Shown here in pieces: positions 1 to 6,838 of a DNA stretch of 18,295 nt. The translations under genes were made by a program, and so were the position numbers. Below the pieces are notes generated by a model. The model was not told the DNA's origin and did not search any database. It saw only the letters and a list, made by a program, of their open reading frames with translations. Source of the stretch: Pseudodesulfovibrio sp. (lineage in GTDB: Bacteria > Desulfobacterota > Desulfovibrionia > Desulfovibrionales > Desulfovibrionaceae); assembly GCA_022712815.1 (NCBI GenBank), contig JAFLJW010000398.1, forward strand, positions 1-18,295, written 5' to 3'. The number at the start of each line of letters is the position of its first letter. Within the stretch, counting starts at the first letter, position 1.

Positions 1-699
1 GGTGATCCCGAACAAAGAAAGCCTACCTTTGCCGACACCTATCACGGCAAGGCCATGCCTCTGGCCGAGGCGACCAAGCTGATCAAGCTCGACCGGCCTG
101 TCAACACCGAGGTGCCTGAGCAAGTGCTGCCATACACTCGCGCCCGCGAGATAGTGCTCAATAATCCTGAAAAAATCGTGCTTCTCAATTGCCCCTGCCG
201 GTCCGGTATGGAAAATCCGTGCCTACCTCTGGATGTCTGTATTCTCGTGGGCGAACCCTTTGGTTCTTTCATGTTGGAGCATCACCCTGACAAAACCCGC
301 GAGATAGACGCGGACGAGGCCGTGCGTATCCTGAAAGCCGAAAACGCACGCGGCCATGTGGCGCACGCTTTTTTCAAGGATGTCATGCTTGGCCGGTTCT
401 ACGCCATCTGTAATTGTTGCTCGTGCTGTTGCGGGGCAATGAGGGCGCAGCGTGGCGGTGTGCAGATGTTGTGTTCATCCGGGTACCTGGCCGTGGTGGA
501 TGAGGATAAATGCAAGGCCTGCGGTGTTTGCGCGGAAAAATGTCAGTTCAAGGCAATCGGCTATCGCAAGGGACATGCCTTCATTCGCGCTAAACGATGC
601 ATGGGCTGCGGAGTTTGCGTCGAGGCATGTGCGAAGGATGCACTATCATTGCGACTGGCCCCGGAAAAAGGTGAGCCTTTGATTGTGGATAGGATTTAG
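1..699 (+). CDS. Partial polyferredoxin-like 4Fe-4S protein (5' end outside window)
   Basis: The reading frame is open from base 1 to the TAG at 697-699, so the true start lies upstream and the ATG at 55 is probably internal. Counting from that ATG, the C-terminus carries two classical CxxCxxCxxxC ferredoxin motifs, with Cys 153/156/159/163 and Cys 182/185/188/192, enough for two [4Fe-4S] clusters. Before them lie two more cysteine groups: Cys 46/48/56/62, and a very dense run CNCCSCCC at 119-126. The dicluster part supports an electron-transfer role in the cytoplasm, since no membrane segment or signal is visible in this part. The N-terminal cysteine groups do not match a ferredoxin spacing I recognise and may hold another cluster or a metal. 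The redox partner is unknown. The 4Fe-4S assignment is firm; the specific function is not. Confidence 0.85.
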   Translation, partial: GDPEQRKPTFADTYHGKAMPLAEATKLIKLDRPVNTEVPEQVLPYTRAREIVLNNPEKIVLLNCPCRSGMENPCLPLDVCILVGEPFGSFMLEHHPDKTREIDADEAVRILKAENARGHVAHAFFKDVMLGRFYAICNCCSCCCGAMRAQRGGVQMLCSSGYLAVVDEDKCKACGVCAEKCQFKAIGYRKGHAFIRAKRCMGCGVCVEACAKDALSLRLAPEKGEPLIVDRI

Positions 700-702
700 G
701 GA

Positions 703-778
703 AAGAGAAGGTAAAAGTAAGCAACGCTTGCGGCGCGGGGGAAAAGAAAGATGCCTTTTACCCCTTTTTCCTTCTCTT
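703..778 (+). terminator. Possible imperfect hairpin terminator of the iron-sulfur gene
   Basis: AAGAGAAGG (703-711) can pair with CCTTCTCTT (770-778). Next to it TAAAAG can pair with CTTTTA (755-760), after an unpaired CCCCTTTT bulge on the 3' side. The enclosed segment is GC-rich and contains CGCGGGG. There is no clean U-run after the stem, so this may be a transcript-end structure or part of the neighbouring repeat family rather than a simple intrinsic terminator. Confidence 0.35.
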
Positions 779-838
779 CTTTCATGTTTAATGAAAATAG
801 AAAGGGAACTCTGTGCGACATCTTTTTTGGAGAAGTAC

Positions 839-881
839 GTTCAACCCCGGCGCGTATTCCAATCCGCAAGGTCTTAATTTC
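839..881. repeat. Diverged second copy of the palindromic repeat core
   Basis: This segment aligns without gaps to 997-1039 inside the long palindrome. Both share the order TCAA-CCC-G-CGCGTATT-CAAT-CGCAAGG. About three quarters of the bases agree by hand count. Flanking GGAGAAG (829-835) and a pyrimidine run ending CTCC (881-891) can extend a stem around it. Two related copies within 250 bases suggest a dispersed repeat family rather than a chance hairpin. Confidence 0.55.
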
Positions 882-955
882 TTTTTTCTCCCTCTTCCTC
901 CCCGCGCCTTTTGGGTCCTCCCAAAAACAGCTCCCCCCTTCATACGTAGCCTCGT

Positions 956-1080
956 CTGAAGCGATAGAATTAGTGCAAGTACAAGGCGCAAGAAAAGCTC
1001 AAGCCCGCCGCGTATTTCAATACGCAAGGGTTTGAGCTTTTCGCAGCAACGCAGTAATTGCGCTGATTCTATTGCTTCAG
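956..1080. repeat. 125-bp imperfect palindrome (REP/MITE-like intergenic repeat)
   Basis: The segment begins CTGAAGCGATAGAAT and ends ATTCTATTGCTTCAG, which are reverse complements with one mismatch. Pairing continues inward almost the whole way: GAAAAGCTCAA at 992-1002 pairs with TTGAGCTTTTC at 1032-1042, and GCGTATT near 1010-1016 pairs with AATACGC at 1019-1025 around a very short loop. An element this long and this symmetrical would form a cruciform in DNA or an extended hairpin in RNA. It overlaps the last codons and the stop of the convergent lipoprotein gene, and could end transcription from both sides. No transposase is present, so it is a non-autonomous repeat at most. Confidence 0.8.
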
Positions 1081-1506
1081 ATGCCAGGTGCCTTTGTCGT
1101 CGCGCCATGCTTTGGCCATGACTGTTTGGCCGTCCTTCTCGTCTTTGATGACTACGTCGCGGTAGACTTTATTTTCAGACATGTAGGGATGGTCTGGGGT
1201 GGCGGAATAGTGTTCGCCCGTGTCCGGGTTGGTCCATTTGGTAGTATCCCCGGATTTGCCGTGTTCCAGTGTGCGCTGGATTTTCTTTTCGTCGCTTTTG
1301 TCCCATTCGTTGCCCACGATGTAGCCCATCATGATGCCGACACCTGCGCCGATAGCCGCTCCGAGCAGTTTGTCCTTGAAAACCAGTGCGCCGATTGTCG
1401 CACCAGCCAGACCGCCGACAGTGGCCCCTTGCTGGGCTTTGTTTGCGCAGCCGAATCCAGCCATCAGGAAACAAATCAGGATCGTGATTGCCATGGTTTT
1501 TTTCAT
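1069..1506 (-). CDS. Glycine-zipper lipoprotein, 17-kDa surface-antigen-like
   Basis: The product is 145 residues. The N-terminus has two lysines, a hydrophobic stretch and a lipobox-like AGFGC with Cys20 as the probable lipidated residue; the -3 position is Gly rather than the preferred Leu. Residues 27-60 form a glycine zipper (repeats of GxxxG such as GGLAG, GAAIGAG, GYIVG), the type found in outer-membrane lipoproteins related to the Rickettsia 17-kDa antigen. The C-terminal part (about 85-145, with TNPDTGEHY and a final DDKGTWHLKQ) resembles the small beta domain that follows the zipper in that family. A good GGAGG sits seven bases before the ATG. The gene is divergent from the HU gene. 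The last three codons and stop lie inside the palindromic repeat at 956-1080, so the present C-terminus may have been set by the repeat. Likely role: envelope integrity; exact function unknown. Confidence 0.8.
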   Translation of the reverse strand: MKKTMAITILICFLMAGFGCANKAQQGATVGGLAGATIGALVFKDKLLGAAIGAGVGIMMGYIVGNEWDKSDEKKIQRTLEHGKSGDTTKWTNPDTGEHYSATPDHPYMSENKVYRDVVIKDEKDGQTVMAKAWRDDKGTWHLKQ

Positions 1507-1582
1507 AAAGTACCTCCGAGATTGGTTTTGCCTGTTCTGTATAAATCCATTTTTTTATGGAAAAGGCAAGCTTTAGATAGCA

Positions 1583-1611
1583 ATTATACGAAGGTTTAGC
1601 TGCTTTATGTA
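1583..1611 (-). promoter_or_regulatory. Probable sigma-70 promoter of the lipoprotein gene
   Basis: On the - strand there is a perfect -10 TATAAT (1583-1588), with a weak -35 TACATA (1606-1611) at 17 bp spacing. It lies about 80 bases upstream of the lipoprotein ATG, in the correct orientation. The -35 matches the consensus at only three of six positions. Confidence 0.5.
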
Positions 1612-1680
1612 CTGTTTTTTATCCAAGGTGCTGGGAGTGCATGTTTTGGGATTATGGCAAAGAATACGTCAGGAATTGGC

Positions 1681-1707
1681 TTGACATGGGAACTCTTATG
1701 GTAAAAG
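1681..1707 (+). promoter_or_regulatory. Candidate HU promoter (-35 TTGACA)
   Basis: A perfect TTGACA occurs at 1681-1686. The best -10 is only TAAAAG at 1702-1707 with a short 15-bp spacer. The -35 is striking in this AT-rich stretch, but the -10 is weak. The predicted leader would be roughly 90 bases. Confidence 0.3.
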
Positions 1708-1806
1708 TTTTTTTTGGCTTTCCAACATCATGCCGAGAGTGTATGCCTATCAAAACGAAATGCGCGAATGCGCAACGTGTTGTAATAAACTTCATAGGAG
1801 ACACAC

Positions 1807-2079
1807 ATGACCAAAGCTGAACTCGTAGCAAAAATTGCAGATAAAAACGGATCTTCCAAAGCTCAGGCTGAAAGTTCCATGAATGCGATTCTCGAAATCA
1901 TTCAGGACGAACTGGCTGCTGGCAACAAGCTGACGCTGACCGGTTTCGGTACTTTCAACGTGAGCCACAGGAAAGCCCGCACTGGTCGCAATCCCCGCAC
2001 TGGTGCCGAAATCAAGATTCCTGCATGCACAGTTGCCCAGTTCAAACCCGGAAAGGTGTTGAAAGACGCGGTAAAGTAA
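1807..2079 (+). CDS. hup: HU-family DNA-binding protein
   Basis: A 90-residue protein of exactly the usual HU length. It starts MTKAELVAKIA and carries the conserved LTGFGTF turn (44-50) and the DNA-intercalating arm GRNPRTG (60-66) with the RNP motif at 61-63. HU dimers bend and compact DNA in the nucleoid, and assist replication and gene regulation. The arm RNP and the absence of a longer C-terminal extension favour HU over IHF; IHF subunits are usually longer and have more specific arm residues. An AGGAG ribosome site lies six bases before the ATG. The gene stands alone: the downstream terminator is strong and the upstream gene is divergent. Confidence 0.95.
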   Translation: MTKAELVAKIADKNGSSKAQAESSMNAILEIIQDELAAGNKLTLTGFGTFNVSHRKARTGRNPRTGAEIKIPACTVAQFKPGKVLKDAVK

Positions 2080-2103
2080 GTAAGTTTTCTTTTTGTTGAG
2101 AGC

Positions 2104-2133
2104 AAAGCCCCCCTGTTTTTCAGGGGGGCTTTT
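2104..2133 (+). terminator. Strong intrinsic terminator after HU
   Basis: A 12-bp perfect stem AAAGCCCCCCTG/CAGGGGGGCTTT closes on a TTTTT loop and is followed by TTTTGC and further T runs. It lies 24 bases after the HU stop codon. Its A/T-flanked ends also allow some function on the other strand. Confidence 0.93.
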
Positions 2134-2346
2134 GCTTTTGTTACTCTTTTTTTTGGGTTTTCTCGGTGCATTTGCGGTTTAGCATGAAATAGGCGCCAGA
2201 ACAGGGAAAATAATGGACATTTGGCTGTTTCATATTTTAGACCGAAGGCAAGAGATCATTGTAATGGTTGATCAATGCCCTGTTATTTTACGGAATTTTG
2301 TACAGAATCTTTTGCGATCAGAATTCGATAGAGAAGGAACAGAACC

Positions 2347-4461
2347 ATGTCCAAGAACTTGTATGTGAGTGCCACCGAAGAGCGAAGCGGTAAATCAGCC
2401 GTAGTGCTTGGCGTGCTCCAGATGATTTTGAGAGAACTGCACCATGTTGCCATTTTTCGGCCCATCATCAATGACCCGGGCGAGGGCAACAAGGACCACG
2501 ACATCGAATTGATGATTGAGCATTTCAAGCTGTCCGTTCCCTACCGCGACACCTATGCCTATACGCTCAAACAGGCTCGTGAACTGATCAATTCCGGTCA
2601 GCATTCTTTGCTTCTTGATAATATTCTCAGTAAATACAAGACACTTGAAGAAGAATATGACTTTGTTCTCTGTGAAGGAACCGATTTTAAGGGCAAGGAC
2701 CCGGCTTTCGAGTTTGACCTCAATGCGGACATCGCCGCCAACATCGGTTCGGCCATGCTCGTGGTTTCATCCGGGCGCGACAAAACACCTGACGAAGTTG
2801 TCAGTGTCACCCAGACCACTCTCGACACTTTGGCAGACAAGGGAGTGGAGTTCGTTGCCTGCGTGGTCAATCGTGCTCCTGAAGGGATGACCGATGAGAT
2901 GGTCGGCCATCTCGAGAGCAAGACGCGCAAGCAGCCCATGCCTGTTTATGTCATCCCGGAGGACAGAACCCTTGGCAAGCCGTCCATTGGTGACGTCAAA
3001 CGGTGGCTGGATGCCGAGGTCCTTTACGGTCACAGCGGTCTTCAGGGATTGGTGGACAACTATGTGGTCGCGGCCATGCAGATCGGTAATTTTCTTGAAT
3101 ACATCAAGCCCGGCAGTCTGATAATTACACCGGGCGATCGTTCGGATATCATTTTGTCGAGCCTCGCCTCCCGGTTGTCCAGTTCATATCCTGATATTTC
3201 CGGCATTGTGCTCACCGGCGGTTTGCCCATGTCGGTCAATGTCCACAAGCTCATCGAGGGGTGGACCGGTGTGCCGGTCCCGGTCTTGTCCGTCAAGGGT
3301 CATACCTATCAGACGGTACAGGAACTCAATCGTTTGTACGGTCGCATCGGGTCCGGTGACCATCAGCGCATCGCCACCGCCCTTGGTGGCTTTGCCCGGA
3401 ATGTCAATGTTTCGGAACTGCGTGACCGTGTGGTTGAACAGCGTTCCACCCGCGTGACGCCGAAGATGTTCGAGTACTCTCTGGTGGACAAGGCCTCGCG
3501 CGATGTGCAGCGCATTGTCCTGCCTGAAGGGGCGGGAGAGCGTATCCTTCGCGCTACTGACATCCTGTTGCGGCGCGGTGTGGCCGAGATTGTTCTGCTT
3601 GGCCGCGAGGATGATATTCGAACCAAGGCATCCAATTTCGGCGTGGATATTTCAGGGGCGAAGATCATTGATCCTGCCAAGTCCGACCTGCTGGATGCCT
3701 TTGCCGAGGACTACCTTGAAATGCGCAAGCACAAGGGCGTGATCGCGGATGTGGCCTGGGATCGGATGGCCGATCCCATTTATTTTGCCACCATGATGGT
3801 CCATAAGGGGTTGGCCGATGGCATGGTCTCCGGTTCGGTGACCACCACGGCCCAGACCATTCGCCCGGCGTTCGAGTTCGTCAAGACCAAGCCGGGACAT
3901 TCCATTGTCTCGTCCGTGTTTTTCATGTGCCTGAAGGACCGGGTTCTGGTGTACGGCGATTGCGCTGTAAATACCAACCCCGATGCTCATCAGTTGGCGG
4001 AAATCGCCATTGGCGCGGCTGAGACGGCACGTCTTTTCGGCATTGAACCAAGGGTCGCCATGCTCAGTTATTCGACTGGTGATTCCGGCAAAGGCGAGGA
4101 CGTGGACAAGGTCACCGAGGCCACAGCCATTGCCACGAAGCTGATCAAGGAACGCGGGCTGGACTTTCCGATTGAAGGGCCACTTCAGTATGACGCCGCT
4201 GTGGACCCGGACGTGGCCAAAGTCAAGATGCCTCAGTCTGACGTGGCCGGGCAGGCGACAGTCTTTATTTTCCCTGATTTGAATACCGGCAACAATACCT
4301 ACAAGGCCGTTCAGCGGGCCGCCAATGCCGTGGCCGTCGGTCCGATCTTGCAGGGGCTGAACAAGCCGGTCAATGATTTGTCGCGTGGCTGTCTGGTGCC
4401 GGATATTGTCAATACCGTTGCCATTACCGCCATTCAGGCACAGGCCGAAAAGAGCAAGTAA
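2347..4461 (+). CDS. pta: Phosphate acetyltransferase (long, BioD/DRTGG-containing type)
   Basis: A 704-residue enzyme interconverting acetyl-CoA plus phosphate with acetyl phosphate plus CoA, cytoplasmic. The length matches the long Pta class (E. coli about 714). Domains in order: an N-terminal BioD-like P-loop domain (about 1-200) starting with a modified P-loop SATEERSGKS; a central DRTGG domain (about 215-330, around DVKRWLDAEVL to IVLTGGLP); and the catalytic PTA domain from about Met374 to the end, with IVLPEGAGERI near its start, then DGMVSGSVTTTAQTIRPAF and SYSTGDSGKGEDVDKV. AAGGA precedes the ATG by eight bases. The TAA is immediately followed by the ackA ATG. In sulfate reducers this pair makes ATP when lactate or pyruvate is oxidised to acetate, and can run backwards for acetate use. 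The N-terminal domains are known as regulatory/oligomerisation parts in this family. Confidence 0.97.
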   Translation: MSKNLYVSATEERSGKSAVVLGVLQMILRELHHVAIFRPIINDPGEGNKDHDIELMIEHFKLSVPYRDTYAYTLKQARELINSGQHSLLLDNILSKYKTLEEEYDFVLCEGTDFKGKDPAFEFDLNADIAANIGSAMLVVSSGRDKTPDEVVSVTQTTLDTLADKGVEFVACVVNRAPEGMTDEMVGHLESKTRKQPMPVYVIPEDRTLGKPSIGDVKRWLDAEVLYGHSGLQGLVDNYVVAAMQIGNFLEYIKPGSLIITPGDRSDIILSSLASRLSSSYPDISGIVLTGGLPMSVNVHKLIEGWTGVPVPVLSVKGHTYQTVQELNRLYGRIGSGDHQRIATALGGFARNVNVSELRDRVVEQRSTRVTPKMFEYSLVDKASRDVQRIVLPEGAGERILRATDILLRRGVAEIVLLGREDDIRTKASNFGVDISGAKIIDPAKSDLLDAFAEDYLEMRKHKGVIADVAWDRMADPIYFATMMVHKGLADGMVSGSVTTTAQTIRPAFEFVKTKPGHSIVSSVFFMCLKDRVLVYGDCAVNTNPDAHQLAEIAIGAAETARLFGIEPRVAMLSYSTGDSGKGEDVDKVTEATAIATKLIKERGLDFPIEGPLQYDAAVDPDVAKVKMPQSDVAGQATVFIFPDLNTGNNTYKAVQRAANAVAVGPILQGLNKPVNDLSRGCLVPDIVNTVAITAIQAQAEKSK

Positions 4462-5673
4462 ATGAAAATATTGGTCATTAATTCAGGAAGTTCTTCTATC
4501 AAATACCAGCTTCTTGACATGGAGGACGAGTCTGTTCTCGTTTCCGGTCTTGTGGAGCGTATCGGCGAGGAAAAGGGTGACCTTACGAACAAGGCCTTTC
4601 CCGGCACGGACAGGGAAGTGGTTACTGAAATCGTGCATCCCATCCCGGACCATAGCACGGGTATGCGGCTTGCCATCGAGCTGATAGTTGACCCGGACAA
4701 GGGCGTCATCAAGGACAAGGGTGAGATCGGGGCCGTGGGTCATCGCGTGGTGCATGGCGGTGAGGATTTTCACGAACCCATTGCTATTACGGACGAGGTG
4801 ATTGCAGCCATCAAGGCCAATGTGCCTCTGGCTCCCCTACACAATCCGGCCAATCTGGACGGTATCCGTGTTGCCATGGAGCTGTTCCCCGGAGTGCCGC
4901 AGGTGGCGGTTTTTGACACCGCATTCCATCAGACCATTCCGCCACATGCCTATATGTATGCGTTGCCGTATGAATTGTACGAGAAGGACCGGGTGCGCCG
5001 GTACGGGTTTCACGGAACTTCCCATAAATTCGTGGCGGGCGAGTGCGCCAGGCTGCTCGAAAAACCGTTTGGGCAGTGCAATCTGATTACCGTGCATCTG
5101 GGCAACGGTTGTTCCATGACCGCCATTAAGAATGGCAGGAGCGTTGATACATCGCTCGGCATGACCCCCCTTGAGGGATTGGTCATGGGTACTCGTTCCG
5201 GTGATGTTGACCCGGCCATTCACGCTTTTCTGGCGCGTAACAAGGGGATGGATATCGACGCGATCGACGCCATGCTCAATAAGGATTCCGGCCTTAAGGG
5301 GCTGTGCGGCATGAACGATATGCGCGACATTCACGCGGCCATCGAGCAGGGTGATGAGAAGGCCAGTCTCGCTTTTAATGTTCAGACCTACCGCAATCGT
5401 AAGTATATCGGTGCGTACATGGCCGTGCTTGGGCGGGTGGATGCCATCGTATTCACGGCTGGTATCGGCGAGAACGATACTGTTGGGCGGCTTGAGTCCA
5501 CCAGAGGGCTGGAGAGCTTCGGCGTGAAGATCGACGAGGTTGCCAATGCGCGGCGGGCTGCCGGGCCATTGAAGATCAGCACTGACGACAGCACCGTTGT
5601 GGTCTGGGTGATTCCGACCAATGAGGAGCTGGCCATCGGACGTGAAACAGAGCATATCCTGACCCGTAAATAA
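4462..5673 (+). CDS. ackA: Acetate kinase
   Basis: A 403-residue enzyme converting acetyl phosphate plus ADP to acetate plus ATP. The family hallmarks are all present: MKILVINSGSSSIKYQL at the start (Asn7, Ser10, Ser12, Lys14 region), GHRVVHGG (Arg95), FDTAFHQT (Asp152), GFHGTSHKFV (His184), the phosphate loop HLGNGCS, GMTPLEGLVMGTRSGDVDP, and FTAGIGEN near the C-terminus. No essential residue appears lost. The ATG directly follows the pta stop codon (TAAATG) with only a weak purine-rich stretch in front, which suggests translational coupling to pta. No strong terminator follows: only a 4-bp hairpin at 5685-5697 next to ATTTTA. Confidence 0.97.
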   Translation: MKILVINSGSSSIKYQLLDMEDESVLVSGLVERIGEEKGDLTNKAFPGTDREVVTEIVHPIPDHSTGMRLAIELIVDPDKGVIKDKGEIGAVGHRVVHGGEDFHEPIAITDEVIAAIKANVPLAPLHNPANLDGIRVAMELFPGVPQVAVFDTAFHQTIPPHAYMYALPYELYEKDRVRRYGFHGTSHKFVAGECARLLEKPFGQCNLITVHLGNGCSMTAIKNGRSVDTSLGMTPLEGLVMGTRSGDVDPAIHAFLARNKGMDIDAIDAMLNKDSGLKGLCGMNDMRDIHAAIEQGDEKASLAFNVQTYRNRKYIGAYMAVLGRVDAIVFTAGIGENDTVGRLESTRGLESFGVKIDEVANARRAAGPLKISTDDSTVVVWVIPTNEELAIGRETEHILTRK

Positions 5674-5769
5674 ACCATTTTTGAGGCTGGATAAGCCATT
5701 TTATGAACACGGAGGTGGAGATGATGCCTCCCACGGAAATTTTGTGTCGGGAATATGAAGGAGTAAGCG

Positions 5770-5799
5770 TGTTTTGTCGGCATTGATGGTGACAAAACA
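5770..5799. promoter_or_regulatory. Perfect 9-bp dyad between ackA and the Dabb gene
   Basis: TGTTTTGTC (5770-5778) and GACAAAACA (5791-5799) are exact reverse complements with a 12-base spacer. No T run follows, so an intrinsic terminator is unlikely. The spacing would suit a dimeric repressor or a small RNA hairpin. It lies about 100 bases before the Dabb start, where an operator could control that gene. No known binding site is recognised. Confidence 0.45.
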
Positions 5800-5901
5800 G
5801 TGGTTTGTGATTATTATGGTTTAAGTCGATTAATATCGTTTGAATGGCTTGAGTCTTATCATGCTTAAATTGTTGTAACTATATTTGAAAGAGGCTGTAA
5901 G

Positions 5902-6204
5902 ATGGTCAGACACATCGTCATGTGGACTTTGAAAGAGGAAGCCGAAGGAGCTGTCGCCAAGGATAATGCGGCAAAAATGAAGACAATGCTTGAGGCATTG
6001 AAGGGACAGATAGAAGGGCTCAGGCATATTGAGGTCAGTTATGATATTATTGCTGCCGATCCTGAGTGCCATATTGTTTTGTGTTCCGAACATGATGATA
6101 ATGACGCCCTGAATTTTTACCAGAACCACCCTGAACATCAAGCATGTACCCCTTTTGTAAAGAAGGTGACGTCTGGTCGAAAGGCTGTCGATTATGAAGT
6201 TTAG
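5902..6204 (+). CDS. Dabb (stress-responsive A/B barrel) domain protein
   Basis: The 100-residue product has the Dabb pattern: MVRHIVMWTLKEEA at the N-terminus (beta strand with the conserved His and Trp/Phe), a helix with AAKMKTMLEALKGQI, the strand LRHIEVSYDI, then HIVLCSEHDDNDALNFYQNHPEHQ and the C-terminal VDYEV. This small ferredoxin-like fold forms dimeric barrels and occurs in stress-responsive proteins and some cyclases or decarboxylases. The substrate or partner cannot be told from sequence. GAGG lies seven bases before the ATG. It is probably its own transcription unit; the nearest upstream gene ends 228 bases earlier. Confidence 0.85.
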   Translation: MVRHIVMWTLKEEAEGAVAKDNAAKMKTMLEALKGQIEGLRHIEVSYDIIAADPECHIVLCSEHDDNDALNFYQNHPEHQACTPFVKKVTSGRKAVDYEV

Positions 6205-6319
6205 TCAGGTGTTAGCCTGCTGGATCGGGCCAGGAATCCGGTTTCTGAGGTAAGATACTGACGTTGTGAATCCGGAAAGTGAGTGATTGATACGAAAGCA
6301 ATCACGCCAGGAGGATGTC

Positions 6320-6688
6320 ATGTCCATGCGTTACGATCAGGAGAGGAAACGAATTATCTGCCGTTGGGAAGAGCCGACCAGAATTGTAATGAACAAGAAG
6401 GAAGGGTTTATCAACCGTTCCCGCATGATCACAGTCAAGGTGAACGACAACGGCAAGTTGAATAGCAAGGATACGCGGCGACATAAAAAGCACCCGTTGT
6501 TTCCGCAGATTACCAGATTCAACAAGATGCTCAACAAGATTGACTGCTTGCCCGGCCAATGCACAGGACATAAGTGCGCCATTTGCGGTTCGGAAGAGGG
6601 CGTTAGTCCGAGTTTCGATGTGAAAACACAATCCGTCATCTGGCGGTGCAGGGTGCATCTCGCCAATTCACCCAAGGTGGACGCGTAA
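6320..6688 (+). CDS. Conserved-looking Cys-rich small protein, function unknown
   Basis: I do not recognise this family. The chosen start at 6320 gives 122 residues and has an excellent AGGAGG five bases upstream; an in-frame ATG at 6287 lacks such a site. The N-terminal two thirds are basic and beta-rich by eye (RKRIICRW, NRSRMITVKV). The C-terminal third holds Cys 76, 81, 86, 89 and 110 with His 84 and 113. C86xxC89 followed by C110xxH113 could form a zinc ribbon, which would suit nucleic-acid binding, but this is inference. It lies 115 bases downstream of the Dabb gene and is closed by a strong terminator. Confidence 0.7.
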   Translation: MSMRYDQERKRIICRWEEPTRIVMNKKEGFINRSRMITVKVNDNGKLNSKDTRRHKKHPLFPQITRFNKMLNKIDCLPGQCTGHKCAICGSEEGVSPSFDVKTQSVIWRCRVHLANSPKVDA

Positions 6689-6711
6689 AGAATTCAAGTT
6701 ACCAATGAAAG

Positions 6712-6745
6712 GGTCCTGCCGTTGTCTGGCAGGACCTCTTTTTTT
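6712..6745 (+). terminator. Strong intrinsic terminator
   Basis: GGTCCTGCC (6712-6720) and GGCAGGACC (6728-6736) form a perfect 9-bp stem with a 7-base loop, followed by TCTTTTTTT. It ends the transcript of the Cys-rich small protein. Confidence 0.95.
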
Positions 6746-6838
6746 AGGATATGATTCGAGTTGGTTTTGGTATATATTAAAAGGTGATTGGCAGGGGGAA
6801 GTTCTTGGCCGTTTGGAAAACTGGCAGATGAGAAATTC

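Larger units (their letters stand above)
700..1068. other. Gene-free region with stacked inverted repeats
   Basis: About 370 bases without a credible gene lie between the iron-sulfur gene and the convergent lipoprotein gene. The stretch holds an imperfect inverted repeat just after the first gene (703-778), a small hairpin at 780-796 (TTTCAT/ATGAAA), a repeat core at 839-881, a hairpin at 909-926 (TTTTGGG/CCCAAAA) and most of the long palindrome at 956-1080. Open frames cross it on both strands, but they have low-complexity Arg/Leu/Lys-rich products, no convincing ribosome binding sites, and run through the repeats, so I treat them as spurious. Confidence 0.75.
1507..1806. other. Divergent intergenic region, lipoprotein / HU
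   Basis: Three hundred bases separate the divergent lipoprotein and HU genes. On the - strand there is a perfect TATAAT serving the lipoprotein. On the + strand there is a TTGACA about 120 bases before the HU start. No further open reading frame with a ribosome binding site is seen here, and no RNA gene is recognised. Confidence 0.6.

Noticed and set aside
788..1108. 106-codon - strand frame between the iron-sulfur and lipoprotein genes
   Set aside because: It is made of the palindromic repeat and its second copy, overlaps the lipoprotein end, and has an Arg/Leu-rich product without a ribosome site.
4837..5655. Long - strand open frame (272 codons) opposite ackA
   Set aside because: It lies wholly antisense to a fully recognisable acetate kinase, has no ribosome site or familiar motif, and arises from codon bias.
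5703..5786. 27-codon mini-frame after ackA
   Set aside because: No Shine-Dalgarno sequence and no known peptide; it runs into the dyad at 5770-5799.
6287..6319. N-terminal extension of the 122-residue Cys protein
   Set aside because: The ATG at 6320 has AGGAGG at ideal distance; the upstream start has none and would place that ribosome site inside the gene.
6788..6838. TTG start for the receiver-kinase
   Set aside because: The added 17 residues do not fit the usual N-terminus of this receiver family; the ATG at 6839 does.
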